From Streptomyces sp. SID12501 (GTDB lineage Bacteria; Actinomycetota; Actinomycetes; Streptomycetales; Streptomycetaceae), in assembly GCF_010550245.1 (NCBI RefSeq), contig NZ_JAAGLU010000040.1, forward strand, positions 39,391-103,390: a stretch of DNA of 64,000 bases, written 5' to 3'. Position numbers and translations under genes: made by a program. Numbering within the stretch: the first letter of the stretch is position 1; each line of letters opens with the position of its first letter. The notes under the pieces are model-generated. The model worked only from the letters and a program-made list of their open reading frames with translations, was not told the origin of the DNA and did no database searches. Shown piece after piece: positions 52,817 through 62,240 of this stretch.

Positions 52817-54253
52817 TTACCGCTTCCACGGGCCCCGTACCGCGAATGTCGTCCCGGGTGTGTAGCAGTTGACGTACATCGTCCGGCCGTCCGGAGAGAA
52901 GGTGACGCCCGCGAACTCGCCCCACTCGGGGGTTTCCGGGGTGCCGATGTCCTGTGCGTTTCGGGCCATCGCGTACACCTCGCCCCGGCGCGTCACGCCG
53001 TACACGTGCTGGGCGCCGTTCCCGTCCTCGCACACCATCAGGCCGCCGCTCGGGGCGAGACAGATGTTGTCCGGTGACTCGCCGGGCAGCTGGACGTCCG
53101 TGTCCGGGCCGAACACGATGACCAGGGTGAGGCGGCGCGCGGTGGGGTCGTAGCGCCAGATCTGGCCGAAGTGGGTCGCCGCCGAGCCGTCGCTCGCGTG
53201 GGCGAACGACGACACGAAGTACACGCTCCGCCCACCCCAGTAGCAGCCCTCCAGCTTCTGCGCGTGCGTGATGCCCTTCGGCCCGAAGTCCTGGAGCCGG
53301 ACGGGGGTTTGAGCGGCCAGCGGGTCCGGTACGTCCACCCACTCGACGCCGTCGAAGGTGGCACCCGGTTCCTGGATCGAGGAGAGGTCGGGTACGCCCG
53401 GCACGCGCATCGCCTGGAGCCGCCCGCCCGCGCGCAGTGAACCCACTCCGCCCAGCGGCCTCTTGGGCAGGAAGCGGTAGAAGAGGCCGAAGGGTTTGAG
53501 GAAGGCGTCCTCGGTCTCGTAGACGATGCCGTTCTTCGGGTCGACGGCGATCGCCTCGTGCTGGAAGCGGCCCATCGCGGTGAGCGGGACGGCGCCGGTG
53601 CGGTGCGGGTCGGCCCCGTCGACCTCGAAGATGAAGCCGTGGTCCTTGGTGTAGCCGTTGGTGCCGGCCTTGTCCTCGGTCTCCTCGCAGGTCAGCCAGG
53701 TGCCCCAAGGCGTGGGCCCGCCCGCGCAGTTGACGGCAGTACCGGCGATGGTGACCCGTTCCGTGAGGACGTCGCCGTCCCGGTCGAGGGTGAGCGACGT
53801 ACAGCCGCCCTTGCCCATCGGGTCATAGGTGAGGCCCCTGACCGTCGGGACCGGGATTTTGGCGGTGACCCGGTTCTCGTGGTTGCGGACCAGGTGGACG
53901 CGGCCGTGTCGGCCCGCGAAGGCCGCCATACCGTCGTGGTTGGAGGGGACAGGGCCCTCGCCGGAGGGGAGGGGGTCGCCCTCACGGGACAGGACCCGGT
54001 AGCGGAAACCTTTCGGCAGGTCGAGCAGGCCCTTCGGGTCGGGGATCAGAGGGCCGTAGCCGGAGTGACCCGGCTCCTGGGCGGCGGCGGTACCGGCGAA
54101 GAGTTCGGAGAGGGCTCCGGTGAAGGCGATACCGGCCCCCAGGGCGCCGGTGCGCGCGAGGACCTGGCGTCGGGATGCGGAGGTGTCGTCAACTGCCCTG
54201 GGGTGAGCGTCTGCTGAGGGGCCGTCGAGTTCGGGCGTGCCGAATGCGGACAT
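52817..54253 (-). CDS. PhoX-like (DUF839) Tat-exported protein
   Basis: 478 residues. Twin-arginine signal SRRQVLARTGALGAG (Arg28-Arg29), cleavage near AAAQEPG. The rest is a beta-propeller of the PhoX/DUF839 family with NHENRVT, TWGTWLTCEETE-like and PSGGLMVCEDGNG motifs, which in PhoX bind calcium and iron. PhoX hydrolyses phosphomonoesters; whether this one is a phosphatase is not certain. No Pho box is clear upstream. Confidence 0.82.
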   Translation of the reverse strand: MSAFGTPELDGPSADAHPRAVDDTSASRRQVLARTGALGAGIAFTGALSELFAGTAAAQEPGHSGYGPLIPDPKGLLDLPKGFRYRVLSREGDPLPSGEGPVPSNHDGMAAFAGRHGRVHLVRNHENRVTAKIPVPTVRGLTYDPMGKGGCTSLTLDRDGDVLTERVTIAGTAVNCAGGPTPWGTWLTCEETEDKAGTNGYTKDHGFIFEVDGADPHRTGAVPLTAMGRFQHEAIAVDPKNGIVYETEDAFLKPFGLFYRFLPKRPLGGVGSLRAGGRLQAMRVPGVPDLSSIQEPGATFDGVEWVDVPDPLAAQTPVRLQDFGPKGITHAQKLEGCYWGGRSVYFVSSFAHASDGSAATHFGQIWRYDPTARRLTLVIVFGPDTDVQLPGESPDNICLAPSGGLMVCEDGNGAQHVYGVTRRGEVYAMARNAQDIGTPETPEWGEFAGVTFSPDGRTMYVNCYTPGTTFAVRGPWKR

Positions 54254-54343
54254 GGGGGCAACCTTCCTGTTGGCGGACAGGACTGTGACCTTGCCGTGTG
54301 TATCACGCCGTACGGGCCTCGGGAACCATGCGCGGAGCGCGCC

Positions 54344-55135
54344 TCATCCGGGTGACCCGCCTGGCGGCGGCTGCTGAACCTGCGCCCGTTCCAGGAAGCG
54401 GAGCAGCTCCACCGGGAAGGGCAGGACGAGCGTGGAGTTCTTCTCCGCCGCGACCGCCACCACCGTCTGGAGCAGGCGGAGTTGGAGTGCGGCGGGCTGC
54501 TCGGACATCACCGCGGCGGCCTCCGCGAGCTTCTTCGAGGCCTGCAGTTCGGCGTCCGCGTTGATGATGCGGGCCCGGCGTTCACGGTCGGCCTCGGCCT
54601 GGCGGGCCATCGAGCGCTTCATCGTGTCCGGCAGGGAGACGTCCTTGATCTCGACCCGGTCGATCTGCACACCCCAGCCGATCGCCGGGCTGTCGATCAT
54701 CAGCTCCAGCCCCTGGTTGAGCTGCTCCCGGTTGGACAGGAGGTCGTCCAGGTCGCTCTTGCCGATGATCGAGCGCAGCGAGGTCTGCGCCATCTGCGAG
54801 ACCGCGAACCGGTAGTCCTCGACCTGGATGATCGCGTTCGCCGCGTCGACCACCTTGAAGTAGACGACCGCGTCCACGCGCACGGTCACGTTGTCCCGGG
54901 TGATGCCCTCCTGGGCCGGGATCGGCAGCGTGACGATCTGCATGTTGACCTTGCACAGCCGGTCCACGAACGGGACGATCAGCGTGAAACCCGGCAGCCG
55001 TGCGTCTCCGGCGAGGCGGCCGAGCCGGAAGACGACCCCGCGTTCGTACTGCTTGACGACCCGTGCCGCCGCCCCGACGTAGACGAGCCCGGCGGCCCCG
55101 GTGGCGATGCCCGCGGTCAGTAGTTCCTGAAGCAT
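54344..55135 (-). CDS. SPFH/slipin-family membrane protein
   Basis: 263 residues. N-terminal hydrophobic segment (~5-25), SPFH/band-7 domain (~25-200; VVKQYERGVVFRLGRLAG, GVQIDRVEIKDVSLPDTMKR) and a coiled-coil helix. Oligomerises on membranes and is thought to organise microdomains. ATG 55135. Confidence 0.87.
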   Translation of the reverse strand: MLQELLTAGIATGAAGLVYVGAAARVVKQYERGVVFRLGRLAGDARLPGFTLIVPFVDRLCKVNMQIVTLPIPAQEGITRDNVTVRVDAVVYFKVVDAANAIIQVEDYRFAVSQMAQTSLRSIIGKSDLDDLLSNREQLNQGLELMIDSPAIGWGVQIDRVEIKDVSLPDTMKRSMARQAEADRERRARIINADAELQASKKLAEAAAVMSEQPAALQLRLLQTVVAVAAEKNSTLVLPFPVELLRFLERAQVQQPPPGGSPG

Positions 55136-55258
55136 GACGACGACCTCTCGCAGCCGTCCCGTACGTGCCGATCGGCACCCTTAACAAACGATATGCCCGG
55201 TCCGGGGCTCGGGTCGAGCCCCGGACCGGGCGGCCTCGCAAGGCGAGAGCCGCGGAGG

Positions 55259-56728
55259 TTACGGCGCGGTCGTCATCATCTTCACGGGTTCCGTCCCGTC
55301 CGCGCTGTGCCGCTCCGCCCAGCTCTCCAGGGCCGTGCGGCAGGCGTGGTCCAGATGGTGCAGGCCCGACAGGTCCAGCTCTATCGGCCGGTCCTGGGGC
55401 AGCGCCTCCAAACTGTCGAGGATCTTCGGCAGCCGCAGGAAGGTCGCGTTGCCCGACAGATACGCCTGGACGGGCCCGGCGCCCTTGTCGACGACCTCCA
55501 GCTTGATGTGCGAGGCCTCCCAGGCGGTCTTGCCCACCGACAGGGCGAGACCGATCAGCACTCCCTCGAACATGTTCACGGACACGATCGCCAGGGCCGT
55601 GACCACCAGGATCAGCGCCTCGCCCCGGTGCTCGCGCCAGAGCGAGACGACCCCGCGCACCGGAATGAGCTTCCAGCCGGCGTGGACGAGGATGCCCGCC
55701 AGCGCGGGCAGCGGGATGAGCGCCAGCGCGCCGGGCAACAGCGCCGCGAACAGCAGCAGCCATACGCCGTGCAGCACCCGGGACGCCTTCGTCCGCGCCC
55801 CCGCCTGGACGTTCGCCGAGCTGCGCACGATCACCGCGGTCATCGGCAGCGCGCCCAGCAGCCCGCACACGGTGTTACCGGCGCCCTGCGCCATCAGCTC
55901 CTTGTCGTACCGGGTTCGCGGCCCGTCGTGCAGCCGGTCCACGGCGGCGGCGCTGAACAGGCTCTCGGCGGACGCGATCAGCGTGAACGCCACGACCGTA
56001 CCGATCACGCTCAGGCTCGCCAGTTCGCCGAAGGAGCCGAGCCCGGGCAGCTGGACGGCGTCCAGCAGGCCCTTCACCTCGACGGTCGCCACCGGCAGAC
56101 TGAAAACGAGGGTGACGACGGTCGCCAGGACCACCGCGGCGAGCGCGCCCGGCACCGCCCGCACCTTCCTGGGCAGCCGCTGCCACAGCACGATCACGGC
56201 GACCGTGCCCGCGCCGACCGCCAGCGAGGCCATCGCGTCGGTGCTCCCCACGGCCTTCGCGGCGGCCTCGGGCAGCCCGGTGATCTTGTCGAGCCCGGCG
56301 GCCGGCGCCTTCAGCCCGGCCGCCGCGTACAGCTGACCGGCGATGATCACGAGCCCGATTCCGGCCAGCATGCCCTCGACGACGGACACCGATATGGCCC
56401 GGAACCAGCGCCCCAGCTTCAGGGCGCCCATGGCGAGTTGGAGCAGACCGGCGGCGAGCACGATCACCCCGAGCGCGGGCAGCCCGTGTTCCCGTACGGC
56501 TTCGAAGACCAGGACGGTGAGGCCGGCGGCGGGCCCCGACACCTGGAGGCTGCTGCCCGGCAGAAATCCGGTGACGATGCCGCCCACGATGCCCGTGATC
56601 AGGCCGAGTTCGGCAGGCACACCGGAGGCGACCGCGACGCCCACGCACAGCGGCAGGGCGACCAGGAAGACGACGAGCGAGGCGGCGAAGTCCTGCCGCA
56701 GATGGGGGACCTTGGTACGTATGGACAT
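55259..56728 (-). CDS. SulP-family anion transporter (probable bicarbonate)
   Basis: 489 residues. ATG 56728 with GAGGGC upstream. About 11-12 membrane helices with SulP motifs (ALPLCVGVAVASGVP, GFLPGSS, ASAESLFSAAAVDRL), then a short STAS-like C-terminal stretch (DLSGLHHLDHACRTALESW). The carbonic anhydrase gene is directly upstream (8 bp apart), so it likely takes up bicarbonate. Co-transcription inferred. Confidence 0.86.
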   Translation of the reverse strand: MSIRTKVPHLRQDFAASLVVFLVALPLCVGVAVASGVPAELGLITGIVGGIVTGFLPGSSLQVSGPAAGLTVLVFEAVREHGLPALGVIVLAAGLLQLAMGALKLGRWFRAISVSVVEGMLAGIGLVIIAGQLYAAAGLKAPAAGLDKITGLPEAAAKAVGSTDAMASLAVGAGTVAVIVLWQRLPRKVRAVPGALAAVVLATVVTLVFSLPVATVEVKGLLDAVQLPGLGSFGELASLSVIGTVVAFTLIASAESLFSAAAVDRLHDGPRTRYDKELMAQGAGNTVCGLLGALPMTAVIVRSSANVQAGARTKASRVLHGVWLLLFAALLPGALALIPLPALAGILVHAGWKLIPVRGVVSLWREHRGEALILVVTALAIVSVNMFEGVLIGLALSVGKTAWEASHIKLEVVDKGAGPVQAYLSGNATFLRLPKILDSLEALPQDRPIELDLSGLHHLDHACRTALESWAERHSADGTEPVKMMTTAP

Positions 56729-56736
56729 GGCGGCCC

Positions 56737-57333
56737 TCACAGCGCTTCGAACGCGTCGGTGGCGGCGCGGTGTTCGCGTACGGACCCGGTGTGCACCTCG
56801 TAGTACCAGCCGCGCAACCGCAGTCGGCCCTCCGCCAGGCGTTGCTCCACGCACGGATAGGAGCGCAGCCGCAGCAGCTGTGCCAGGACGTGGTTCTGGA
56901 CGGCGGAGGCGACCGTCGGGTCACCGGTGTCGGACGGGTTCGTGGCTGTGGCCGAGGGGGCGTCGGCGGCGTGCGCGAGCCAGTCGCGTACGGCGGGTAC
57001 GGCGGTGAGGTCGTCGCCGCGCACCAGGGCGCCGACGGCACCGCAGTGCGAGTGGCCGCAGACGACGATGTCGCCGACGCCGAGGACCTCCACGGCGTAC
57101 TCGATGGTGGCGGCCTCACCGGTGGGGCGGGCGGAGGCGTACGGGGGGACGATGTTGCCCGCGGTGCGCAGCTCGAAGAGCTCACCCGGCCTGGCACCCG
57201 TGATCAGGGCCGGGACGACCCTGGAATCGGAGCAGGTGATGAACAGGACCTGGGGGGACTGGCCTTCGGCGAGCTTGGCGAACTCCTCCGGGCGCGAGCC
57301 GAAGGTGCGGGCGTTCTCGATGAGGGGCTGCAT
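56737..57333 (-). CDS. Beta-class carbonic anhydrase
   Basis: 198 residues. Zinc ligands Cys34 (CSDSR, with Asp36/Arg38 dyad), His94 and Cys97 (GHSHCGAV) are in place. Interconverts carbon dioxide and bicarbonate. An insertion around 120-135 is Ala/Thr/Asp-rich. Forms an operon with the SulP gene. Confidence 0.93.
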   Translation of the reverse strand: MQPLIENARTFGSRPEEFAKLAEGQSPQVLFITCSDSRVVPALITGARPGELFELRTAGNIVPPYASARPTGEAATIEYAVEVLGVGDIVVCGHSHCGAVGALVRGDDLTAVPAVRDWLAHAADAPSATATNPSDTGDPTVASAVQNHVLAQLLRLRSYPCVEQRLAEGRLRLRGWYYEVHTGSVREHRAATDAFEAL

Positions 57334-57423
57334 GTGGTGACTCCTCCTGGCGCGCCTCGACGGCGCGTCGGACGTACATGACAGTCGGACGTGATGACAG
57401 AACGTGGGGGGACGTCCCTGCTG

Positions 57424-57822
57424 TCAGCAGCGGAACACCTGGAGCGCGGCTGGGGTGTGCGCGGTCAGTGATCTGGGCGCCTGACGGCGGGCCGTGACGC
57501 GTGTTTCCGGTTCGTGCGGAGCCGTGGGGTCCACCGTGAGGAGCGGTCGCTCGGGCACCTGGGGACCCGAATCGGCGAGGCGATGCCGGTCCCGGGTGCG
57601 CAGAGGCAGGCTCGGGTCGTGATGACGGCCGCCGTCACCACAGGTGACGTACTCGTCGCGCTGGTCCGCCGCCCTGGGTTTGTTTCTGGGCTCGGTCTTG
57701 GCCTCGGCATGACGGGCTGTGTGCGCGGATGCGAAGGACGCGGTGGGAGCGAAGAGTTGGAGGGCCAGTAGAGCGGCGGCGAGGAGAGAAAACACGGTCC
57801 GGGACGTTGCACCTCGGAACAT
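57424..57822 (-). CDS. Small secreted hypothetical protein
   Basis: 132 residues; ATG 57822 with GGAGGGGG upstream. A signal peptide (~1-32, cleavage after ASFASA) precedes a basic, His/Arg/Pro-rich mature part with two cysteines (Cys61, Cys132). No family recognised. Confidence 0.6.
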   Translation of the reverse strand: MFRGATSRTVFSLLAAALLALQLFAPTASFASAHTARHAEAKTEPRNKPRAADQRDEYVTCGDGGRHHDPSLPLRTRDRHRLADSGPQVPERPLLTVDPTAPHEPETRVTARRQAPRSLTAHTPAALQVFRC

Positions 57823-57892
57823 GCGCCCCCTCCAGGCAGTTCGCGATCTCTTGTACGCGTCAATGATTGGTCAACGGCGGGTCAAGAGGCAC

Positions 57893-57924
57893 GTTAACCC
57901 TGCGAAGTTGTTTGCTGGGTTAAC
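57893..57924. repeat. GTTAACCC/GGGTTAAC inverted repeat
   Basis: Perfect 8-bp arms separated by 16 bases, in the 200-bp gap between the secreted-protein start and the ZapE stop. Could be an operator or a hairpin. Confidence 0.4.
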
Positions 57925-57930
57925 TTAGCG

Positions 57931-57954
57931 TTTCAGGCTGAAGAGAGCCTGAAA
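57931..57954 (-). terminator. Terminator of the ZapE-like gene
   Basis: TTTCAGGCT/AGCCTGAAA stem of nine pairs with a six-base loop, 69 bp past the ZapE stop. Confidence 0.65.
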
Positions 57955-58022
57955 AGCGCGGGTGGGATGACGCGAACTGATCGTTGACCCGCGGTGGTTC
58001 ACATGGTCCGCGGGGCAGGACC

Positions 58023-59129
58023 TCAGGAGGGTTCCACGAGGCCCCTGGCGTCGCGGGCCAGCGCGGTCAGGCGGGAGATCGCGCGGAAGTACTTCTTGCG
58101 GTAGCCGCCGTTCAGCATCTCCTCGCTGAACAACTGGTCGAAGGGCAGGCCGGAGGCGAGCACCGGCACCTCGCGGTCGTACAGCCGGTCGGCGAGCACG
58201 ACGAGCCGCAGCGCCGTCGACTGGTCCGGAACCGGCCGCACATCGGTGAGGCACACGGCCTTCAGGCCGTCGGTGAGGGCGCCGTACCGGCTGGGGTGCA
58301 CACGGGCGAGGTGGTCGAGGAGCTGCGGGAAGCCGTCGAGCGACGTGCCCTCGGTGGCGTACGCCGCCTTGGTCACCTGCTCCTCGGAGTACGGCGCCGG
58401 GGCCTGGGGAAGCCCCCGGTGGCGGTAGTCCTCGCCGTCGATGCGCAGCGCGCGGAAGTGGGCGGACAGACCCTGGATCTCGCGCAGGAAGTCGGCCGAC
58501 GCGAACCGGCCCTCACCGAGCTTGCCCGGCAGGGTGTTCGAGGTGGCGGCGAGCGCGACGCCCGCGTCGACGAGCTTGCCGAGCAGGGTCGAGACGAGGA
58601 CGGTGTCGCCCGGGTCGTCCAGCTCGAACTCGTCGATGCAGAGCAGCCGGTGGCCGGACAGGGTCTGGACGGTCTTCTGGAAGCCGAGGGCGCCGACCAG
58701 GTTCGTCAGCTCCACGAAGGTGCCGAACGCCTTGAGCGCGGGCTCGGCCGGGGTGGCGTGCCAGAGGGAGGCGAGGAGGTGGGTCTTGCCGACGCCGTAA
58801 CCGCCGTCGAGGTAGACGCCACGGGGACCGGCCGGCACCTTGGACGCCCTGACCTTCCCGAACCCGAAGAAGCCCCGTCGGCCGCCTCCCACGGCGTGCG
58901 CCCCGCCGAGCCCGCCCGCGAAGCCGTCGAGGACGCGCACGGCCTCGGTCTGGCTGGGCTGGTTCGGGTCCGGGATGTACGTGTCGAAGCGCACCGAGTC
59001 GAACCGGGGCGGCGGCACCATCTCGGCGACCAGCCGGTCCGCGGGGACGTGCGGCTCACGGACGCACAGGGACAGCGGGGCCGTGTCGGCTATCGGACCG
59101 AATCCGGGCGAGGCGGGGATGGTAGGCAC
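58023..59129 (-). CDS. zapE: ZapE/AFG1-family cell-division ATPase
   Basis: 368 residues. P-loop GGYGVGKTH (109-117), Walker B LLCIDEFELDD and AFG1 motifs FVELTNLVGAL, RFASADFLREI, RLYDREVPV. In bacteria ZapE binds the Z-ring and helps constriction under low oxygen; in streptomycetes the role is unproven. GTG 59129. Confidence 0.85.
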   Translation of the reverse strand: MPTIPASPGFGPIADTAPLSLCVREPHVPADRLVAEMVPPPRFDSVRFDTYIPDPNQPSQTEAVRVLDGFAGGLGGAHAVGGGRRGFFGFGKVRASKVPAGPRGVYLDGGYGVGKTHLLASLWHATPAEPALKAFGTFVELTNLVGALGFQKTVQTLSGHRLLCIDEFELDDPGDTVLVSTLLGKLVDAGVALAATSNTLPGKLGEGRFASADFLREIQGLSAHFRALRIDGEDYRHRGLPQAPAPYSEEQVTKAAYATEGTSLDGFPQLLDHLARVHPSRYGALTDGLKAVCLTDVRPVPDQSTALRLVVLADRLYDREVPVLASGLPFDQLFSEEMLNGGYRKKYFRAISRLTALARDARGLVEPS

Positions 59130-59166
59130 GGTTCACCATGCTAAGGGCCGTGCCAGACTGCCAGGC

Positions 59167-59991
59167 ATGCGACGCCTGTTCCCTGTGACCGAAGAGACAG
59201 TGGCCGAGGCTCCGGGAGGGGCCGTGGATGCCGGTGGTCCGCCCGGTGCCGGGGCGGGCGACCGTGAGTGGAGCCTGGAGGAGCTGGCCGCCGCCTACGC
59301 CTACCCCGAGCGGGCGAACGGGCGCCGGGAAACCTGGCTGCGCGCCAACATGGTGTCCACGCTCGACGGCGCCGCCCAGCACGACGGACGTTCCCAGCCC
59401 ATCTCGTCCGCCTCCGACATGCGCATCTTCGGCACCCTGAGGCAACTGGCGGACGTGGTCCTCGTCGGTGCGGAAACGGTACGCCAGGAGGGGTACCGCC
59501 CGGTACGCGCGCGTGCGGAGTTCGCCGCGGCCCGGCAGGCGGCCGGACAGACGAAGGCGGCGGCGGTCGCGATCGTCAGCGCGAGCCTGGAGCTGGACTA
59601 CTCGCTCCCGCTGTTCACCTCGCCCCTGGTCCCCACCTTGATCCTCACGGGCGCCGCCGCGGCCCCCGACCGGGTCGCGGCAGCGGAGAAGGCGGGCGCC
59701 CAGGTCGTCGTCGCCGGTGACGGCATGGGCGTGGACCCGGCACGCGCCGTACAGGCCCTCGCCGGCCTCGGGCACACCCGGCTGCTGGCCGAGGGCGGGC
59801 CGCGGCTGCTGGGGCAACTGGTGGCGGCCGACGTTCTCGACGAGCTGTGTCTGACGATCTCCCCGATGCTCGCTGTGGGGGACGCCCAGCGGATCTCGGG
59901 CGGGCCCTCGGTGCCGGTTCCCCGTCACTTCGAACTGGTGTCCTTGCTGGAGGAGGCCGGCTTCCTGTTCAGCCGCTATCACCGCTCCTGA
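59167..59991 (+). CDS. RibD C-terminal/dihydrofolate-reductase-like pyrimidine reductase
   Basis: 274 residues. ATG 59167. The fold matches RibD_C (WLRANMVSTLDGAAQ, DVVLVGAETVRQEGYRP, RLLAEGGPRLLGQLVAA). RibD_C proteins reduce the ribosyl side chain in riboflavin synthesis, but stand-alone versions may act on other substrates. Without rib genes nearby, substrate is unsure. Confidence 0.78.
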   Translation: MRRLFPVTEETVAEAPGGAVDAGGPPGAGAGDREWSLEELAAAYAYPERANGRRETWLRANMVSTLDGAAQHDGRSQPISSASDMRIFGTLRQLADVVLVGAETVRQEGYRPVRARAEFAAARQAAGQTKAAAVAIVSASLELDYSLPLFTSPLVPTLILTGAAAAPDRVAAAEKAGAQVVVAGDGMGVDPARAVQALAGLGHTRLLAEGGPRLLGQLVAADVLDELCLTISPMLAVGDAQRISGGPSVPVPRHFELVSLLEEAGFLFSRYHRS

Positions 59992-60147
59992 CACTCGGGG
60001 TCCCGCTCGTCCCGACACGATCCGGAACCTGTCGTTCCGTTTGTCTTTCGCTGGGCACACTAAATTTCGCAGTCCCCGTGCGATCACGGGGCAGGATGGT
60101 TTCAGCAGGGGCCTACGAACGGCCCACGGAGGAGAAGGGCGCCTGTC

Positions 60148-60621
60148 GTGTTCACAAGCGTACTGATGATCGAGAAGGCCCTGACGTCCGCCGACGTGGA
60201 GTTCGTCACCACCTTGCACGGCGACGAGGACGTGGCCTTCCACGTGCTGCTCCAGCCCCGGGGCGACCAGGCCGACCGGCTGTTGCGGGCCATCGACGAC
60301 ATCGCCCTGGGCGAGCTCGACGAGGCGGCGCACGAGCGGGACACCCCGGAGGGGGAGGACGCGGCGGCGCTGGGGGAGCGGGCGCTCGAGGTGTCGCTGG
60401 CGGCGCTGCAGGTGGCTGGGCATGAGGCGGAGGGGCGGATCGTCGAGGACCATCCGCTCGATGCGTTGCGGGGGCTGGTGGACGAGATCGAGGCGGACGA
60501 GGTCATCGTGCTGACCGATCCCCACTACGTGGAGGAGTTCTTCCACCGGGACTGGGCTTCTCGGGCCCGGCACAAGGTGGGGGTGCCGGTTCTGAAGCTG
60601 TTCTCGCACAGCAAGGCGTGA
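60148..60621 (+). CDS. UspA-fold-like hypothetical protein
   Basis: 157 residues. GTG 60148 after GAGGAGAAGG. The pattern of alternating strands and helices (VEFVTTLHGDEDVAFHVLLQ, GRIVEDHPLDALRGLVDEIE, DEVIVLTDPHYVEEFFHRDW) suggests a Rossmann/universal-stress-like fold. Orthologues are sometimes labelled indole-3-glycerol phosphate synthase, for which I see no support. Function unknown. Confidence 0.6.
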   Translation: MFTSVLMIEKALTSADVEFVTTLHGDEDVAFHVLLQPRGDQADRLLRAIDDIALGELDEAAHERDTPEGEDAAALGERALEVSLAALQVAGHEAEGRIVEDHPLDALRGLVDEIEADEVIVLTDPHYVEEFFHRDWASRARHKVGVPVLKLFSHSKA

Positions 60622-60690
60622 CGCCGTAGGGGCTGGGCTGGCGGCTGCGGGTCCGCTGTGGCTGGTCGCGCAGTTCCCCGCGCCCCTAGG
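60622..60690 (+). repeat. Dispersed foldable repeat, copy C
   Basis: Begins CGCCGTAGGGGCTGGG at the stop codon and ends CCCCGCGCCCCTA. Core CGCTGTGGCTGGTCGCGCAG matches copies A and B. It lies between the UspA-like gene and the murC promoter. Confidence 0.8.
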
Positions 60691-60735
60691 CCGATGAGCT
60701 GAGCGTCGGCCATAAGGTGCCCCCTTCGCAGGGAA

Positions 60736-60741
60736 TAGGCT
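60736..60741 (+). promoter_or_regulatory. Probable murC promoter -10 box
   Basis: TAGGCT, 42 bases before the murC start, fits a Streptomyces -10 element. The -35 region is weak. Confidence 0.4.
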
Positions 60742-60782
60742 GGGGGCTCGTCTTCTGTACCGGATCTTGGGGAGAACAGCAC

Positions 60783-62171
60783 ATGGCACCCGGCCTTCCT
60801 AGCGCCATGGACCGACCGCACTTCATCGGCATTGGCGGCGCCGGGATGTCGGGGATCGCGAAGATCCTGGCGCAGCGCGGGGCGGTGGTGGCCGGCAGCG
60901 ATGCCAAGGAGTCCGAGACCGCCGCGGCACTGCGGGCGTTGGGCGCGACCGTGCACATCGGGCACGCGGCCGGACATCTCGCCGACGACGCCACCTGCGT
61001 CGTGGTCTCCTCCGCGATCCGCGCGGACAACCCGGAGCTGGCCCGGGCGGCGGAGCTGGGGATTCCGGTGGTCCACCGTTCGGACGCGCTCGCCCGGCTG
61101 ATGGACGGCCTGCGGCCGATCGCGGTCGCGGGCACGCACGGCAAGACGACCACGACGTCGATGCTGGCGGTGTCGCTGAGCGAGCTCGGGCTGAACCCCT
61201 CGTACGCGATCGGCGGCGACCTGGACGCGCCCGGCTCGAACGCCCTGCACGGCGGCGGCGAGATCTTCGTGGCCGAGGCGGACGAATCGGACCGCAGCTT
61301 CCACAAGTACGCGCCCGAGGTCGCGATCGTCCTCAACGTCGAACTCGACCACCACGCCAACTACGCCTCCATGGACGAGATCTACGAGTCCTTCGAGACG
61401 TTCGTCGGCCGGATCGTGCCCGGCGGGACGCTGGTGGTCTCCGCCGACCAGGAAGGCGCCCGCGAGCTGACGCGGCGCCTGCCGGACTCCGTGCGAGTGG
61501 TGACGTACGGGGAGTCGGCGGACGCGGACGTGCGGGTGCTGTCCGTCGTACCGCAGGGGCTGAAGAGCGAGGTCACCGTCCTGCTGGGCGGCGAGGAGCT
61601 CACCTTCACGGTGTCGGTTCCCGGCCGGCACTACGCGCACAACGCGGTGGCCGCGCTGGCCGCGGGCGTCGCGCTGGGCGTGCCCGCCGACGAGCTGGCC
61701 CCCGCCCTGGCGGCGTACACGGGGGTGAAGCGGCGGCTCCAGCTGAAGGGCGAGGCGGCGGGCGTCCAGGTCATCGACTCGTACGCGCACCACCCGACCG
61801 AGATGACGGCGGACCTGGAGGCGATGCGGGCGGCGGTCGGCGATGCGCGCATCCTGGTGGTCTTCCAGCCGCACCTCTTCTCCCGTACCCAGGAGCTGGG
61901 CAGGGAGATGGGCGAGTCGCTGGCGCTCGCGGACGCGTCGGTCGTCCTCGACATCTACCCGGCCCGCGAGGACCCGGTCCCCGGCGTCACCAGCGCGCTG
62001 ATCATCGACGCCGCGCGGGCCGCGGGCGCCGATGTGACGGCCGTGTCCGACAAGGAAGAGGTGCCCGGGACCGTCGCGGGAATGGCGAAGCCCGGTGATC
62101 TCGTTCTCACCATGGGCGCGGGTGATGTCACGGACCTGGGCCCGCGGATCCTGGACCGTCTGGCACGGTGA
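60783..62171 (+). CDS. murC: UDP-N-acetylmuramate-L-alanine ligase
   Basis: 462 residues. ATG 60783, GGGGAGAAC upstream. UDP-binding FIGIGGAGMSGIA (14-26), ATP loop GTHGKTTTT (117-125), DESDRSFHKYAP and C-terminal DSYAHHPTE. Adds the first amino acid, L-Ala, to UDP-MurNAc in cytoplasmic peptidoglycan synthesis. It stands apart from the dcw division cluster, as is usual in Streptomyces. Confidence 0.94.
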   Translation: MAPGLPSAMDRPHFIGIGGAGMSGIAKILAQRGAVVAGSDAKESETAAALRALGATVHIGHAAGHLADDATCVVVSSAIRADNPELARAAELGIPVVHRSDALARLMDGLRPIAVAGTHGKTTTTSMLAVSLSELGLNPSYAIGGDLDAPGSNALHGGGEIFVAEADESDRSFHKYAPEVAIVLNVELDHHANYASMDEIYESFETFVGRIVPGGTLVVSADQEGARELTRRLPDSVRVVTYGESADADVRVLSVVPQGLKSEVTVLLGGEELTFTVSVPGRHYAHNAVAALAAGVALGVPADELAPALAAYTGVKRRLQLKGEAAGVQVIDSYAHHPTEMTADLEAMRAAVGDARILVVFQPHLFSRTQELGREMGESLALADASVVLDIYPAREDPVPGVTSALIIDAARAAGADVTAVSDKEEVPGTVAGMAKPGDLVLTMGAGDVTDLGPRILDRLAR

Positions 62172-62240
62172 CGTTCGCGGTTCCGCAGTGCCTTCACGGT
62201 GACTTTCGCGGTGACTTTTCGCAGTAAGGGGCTGAGCTTC

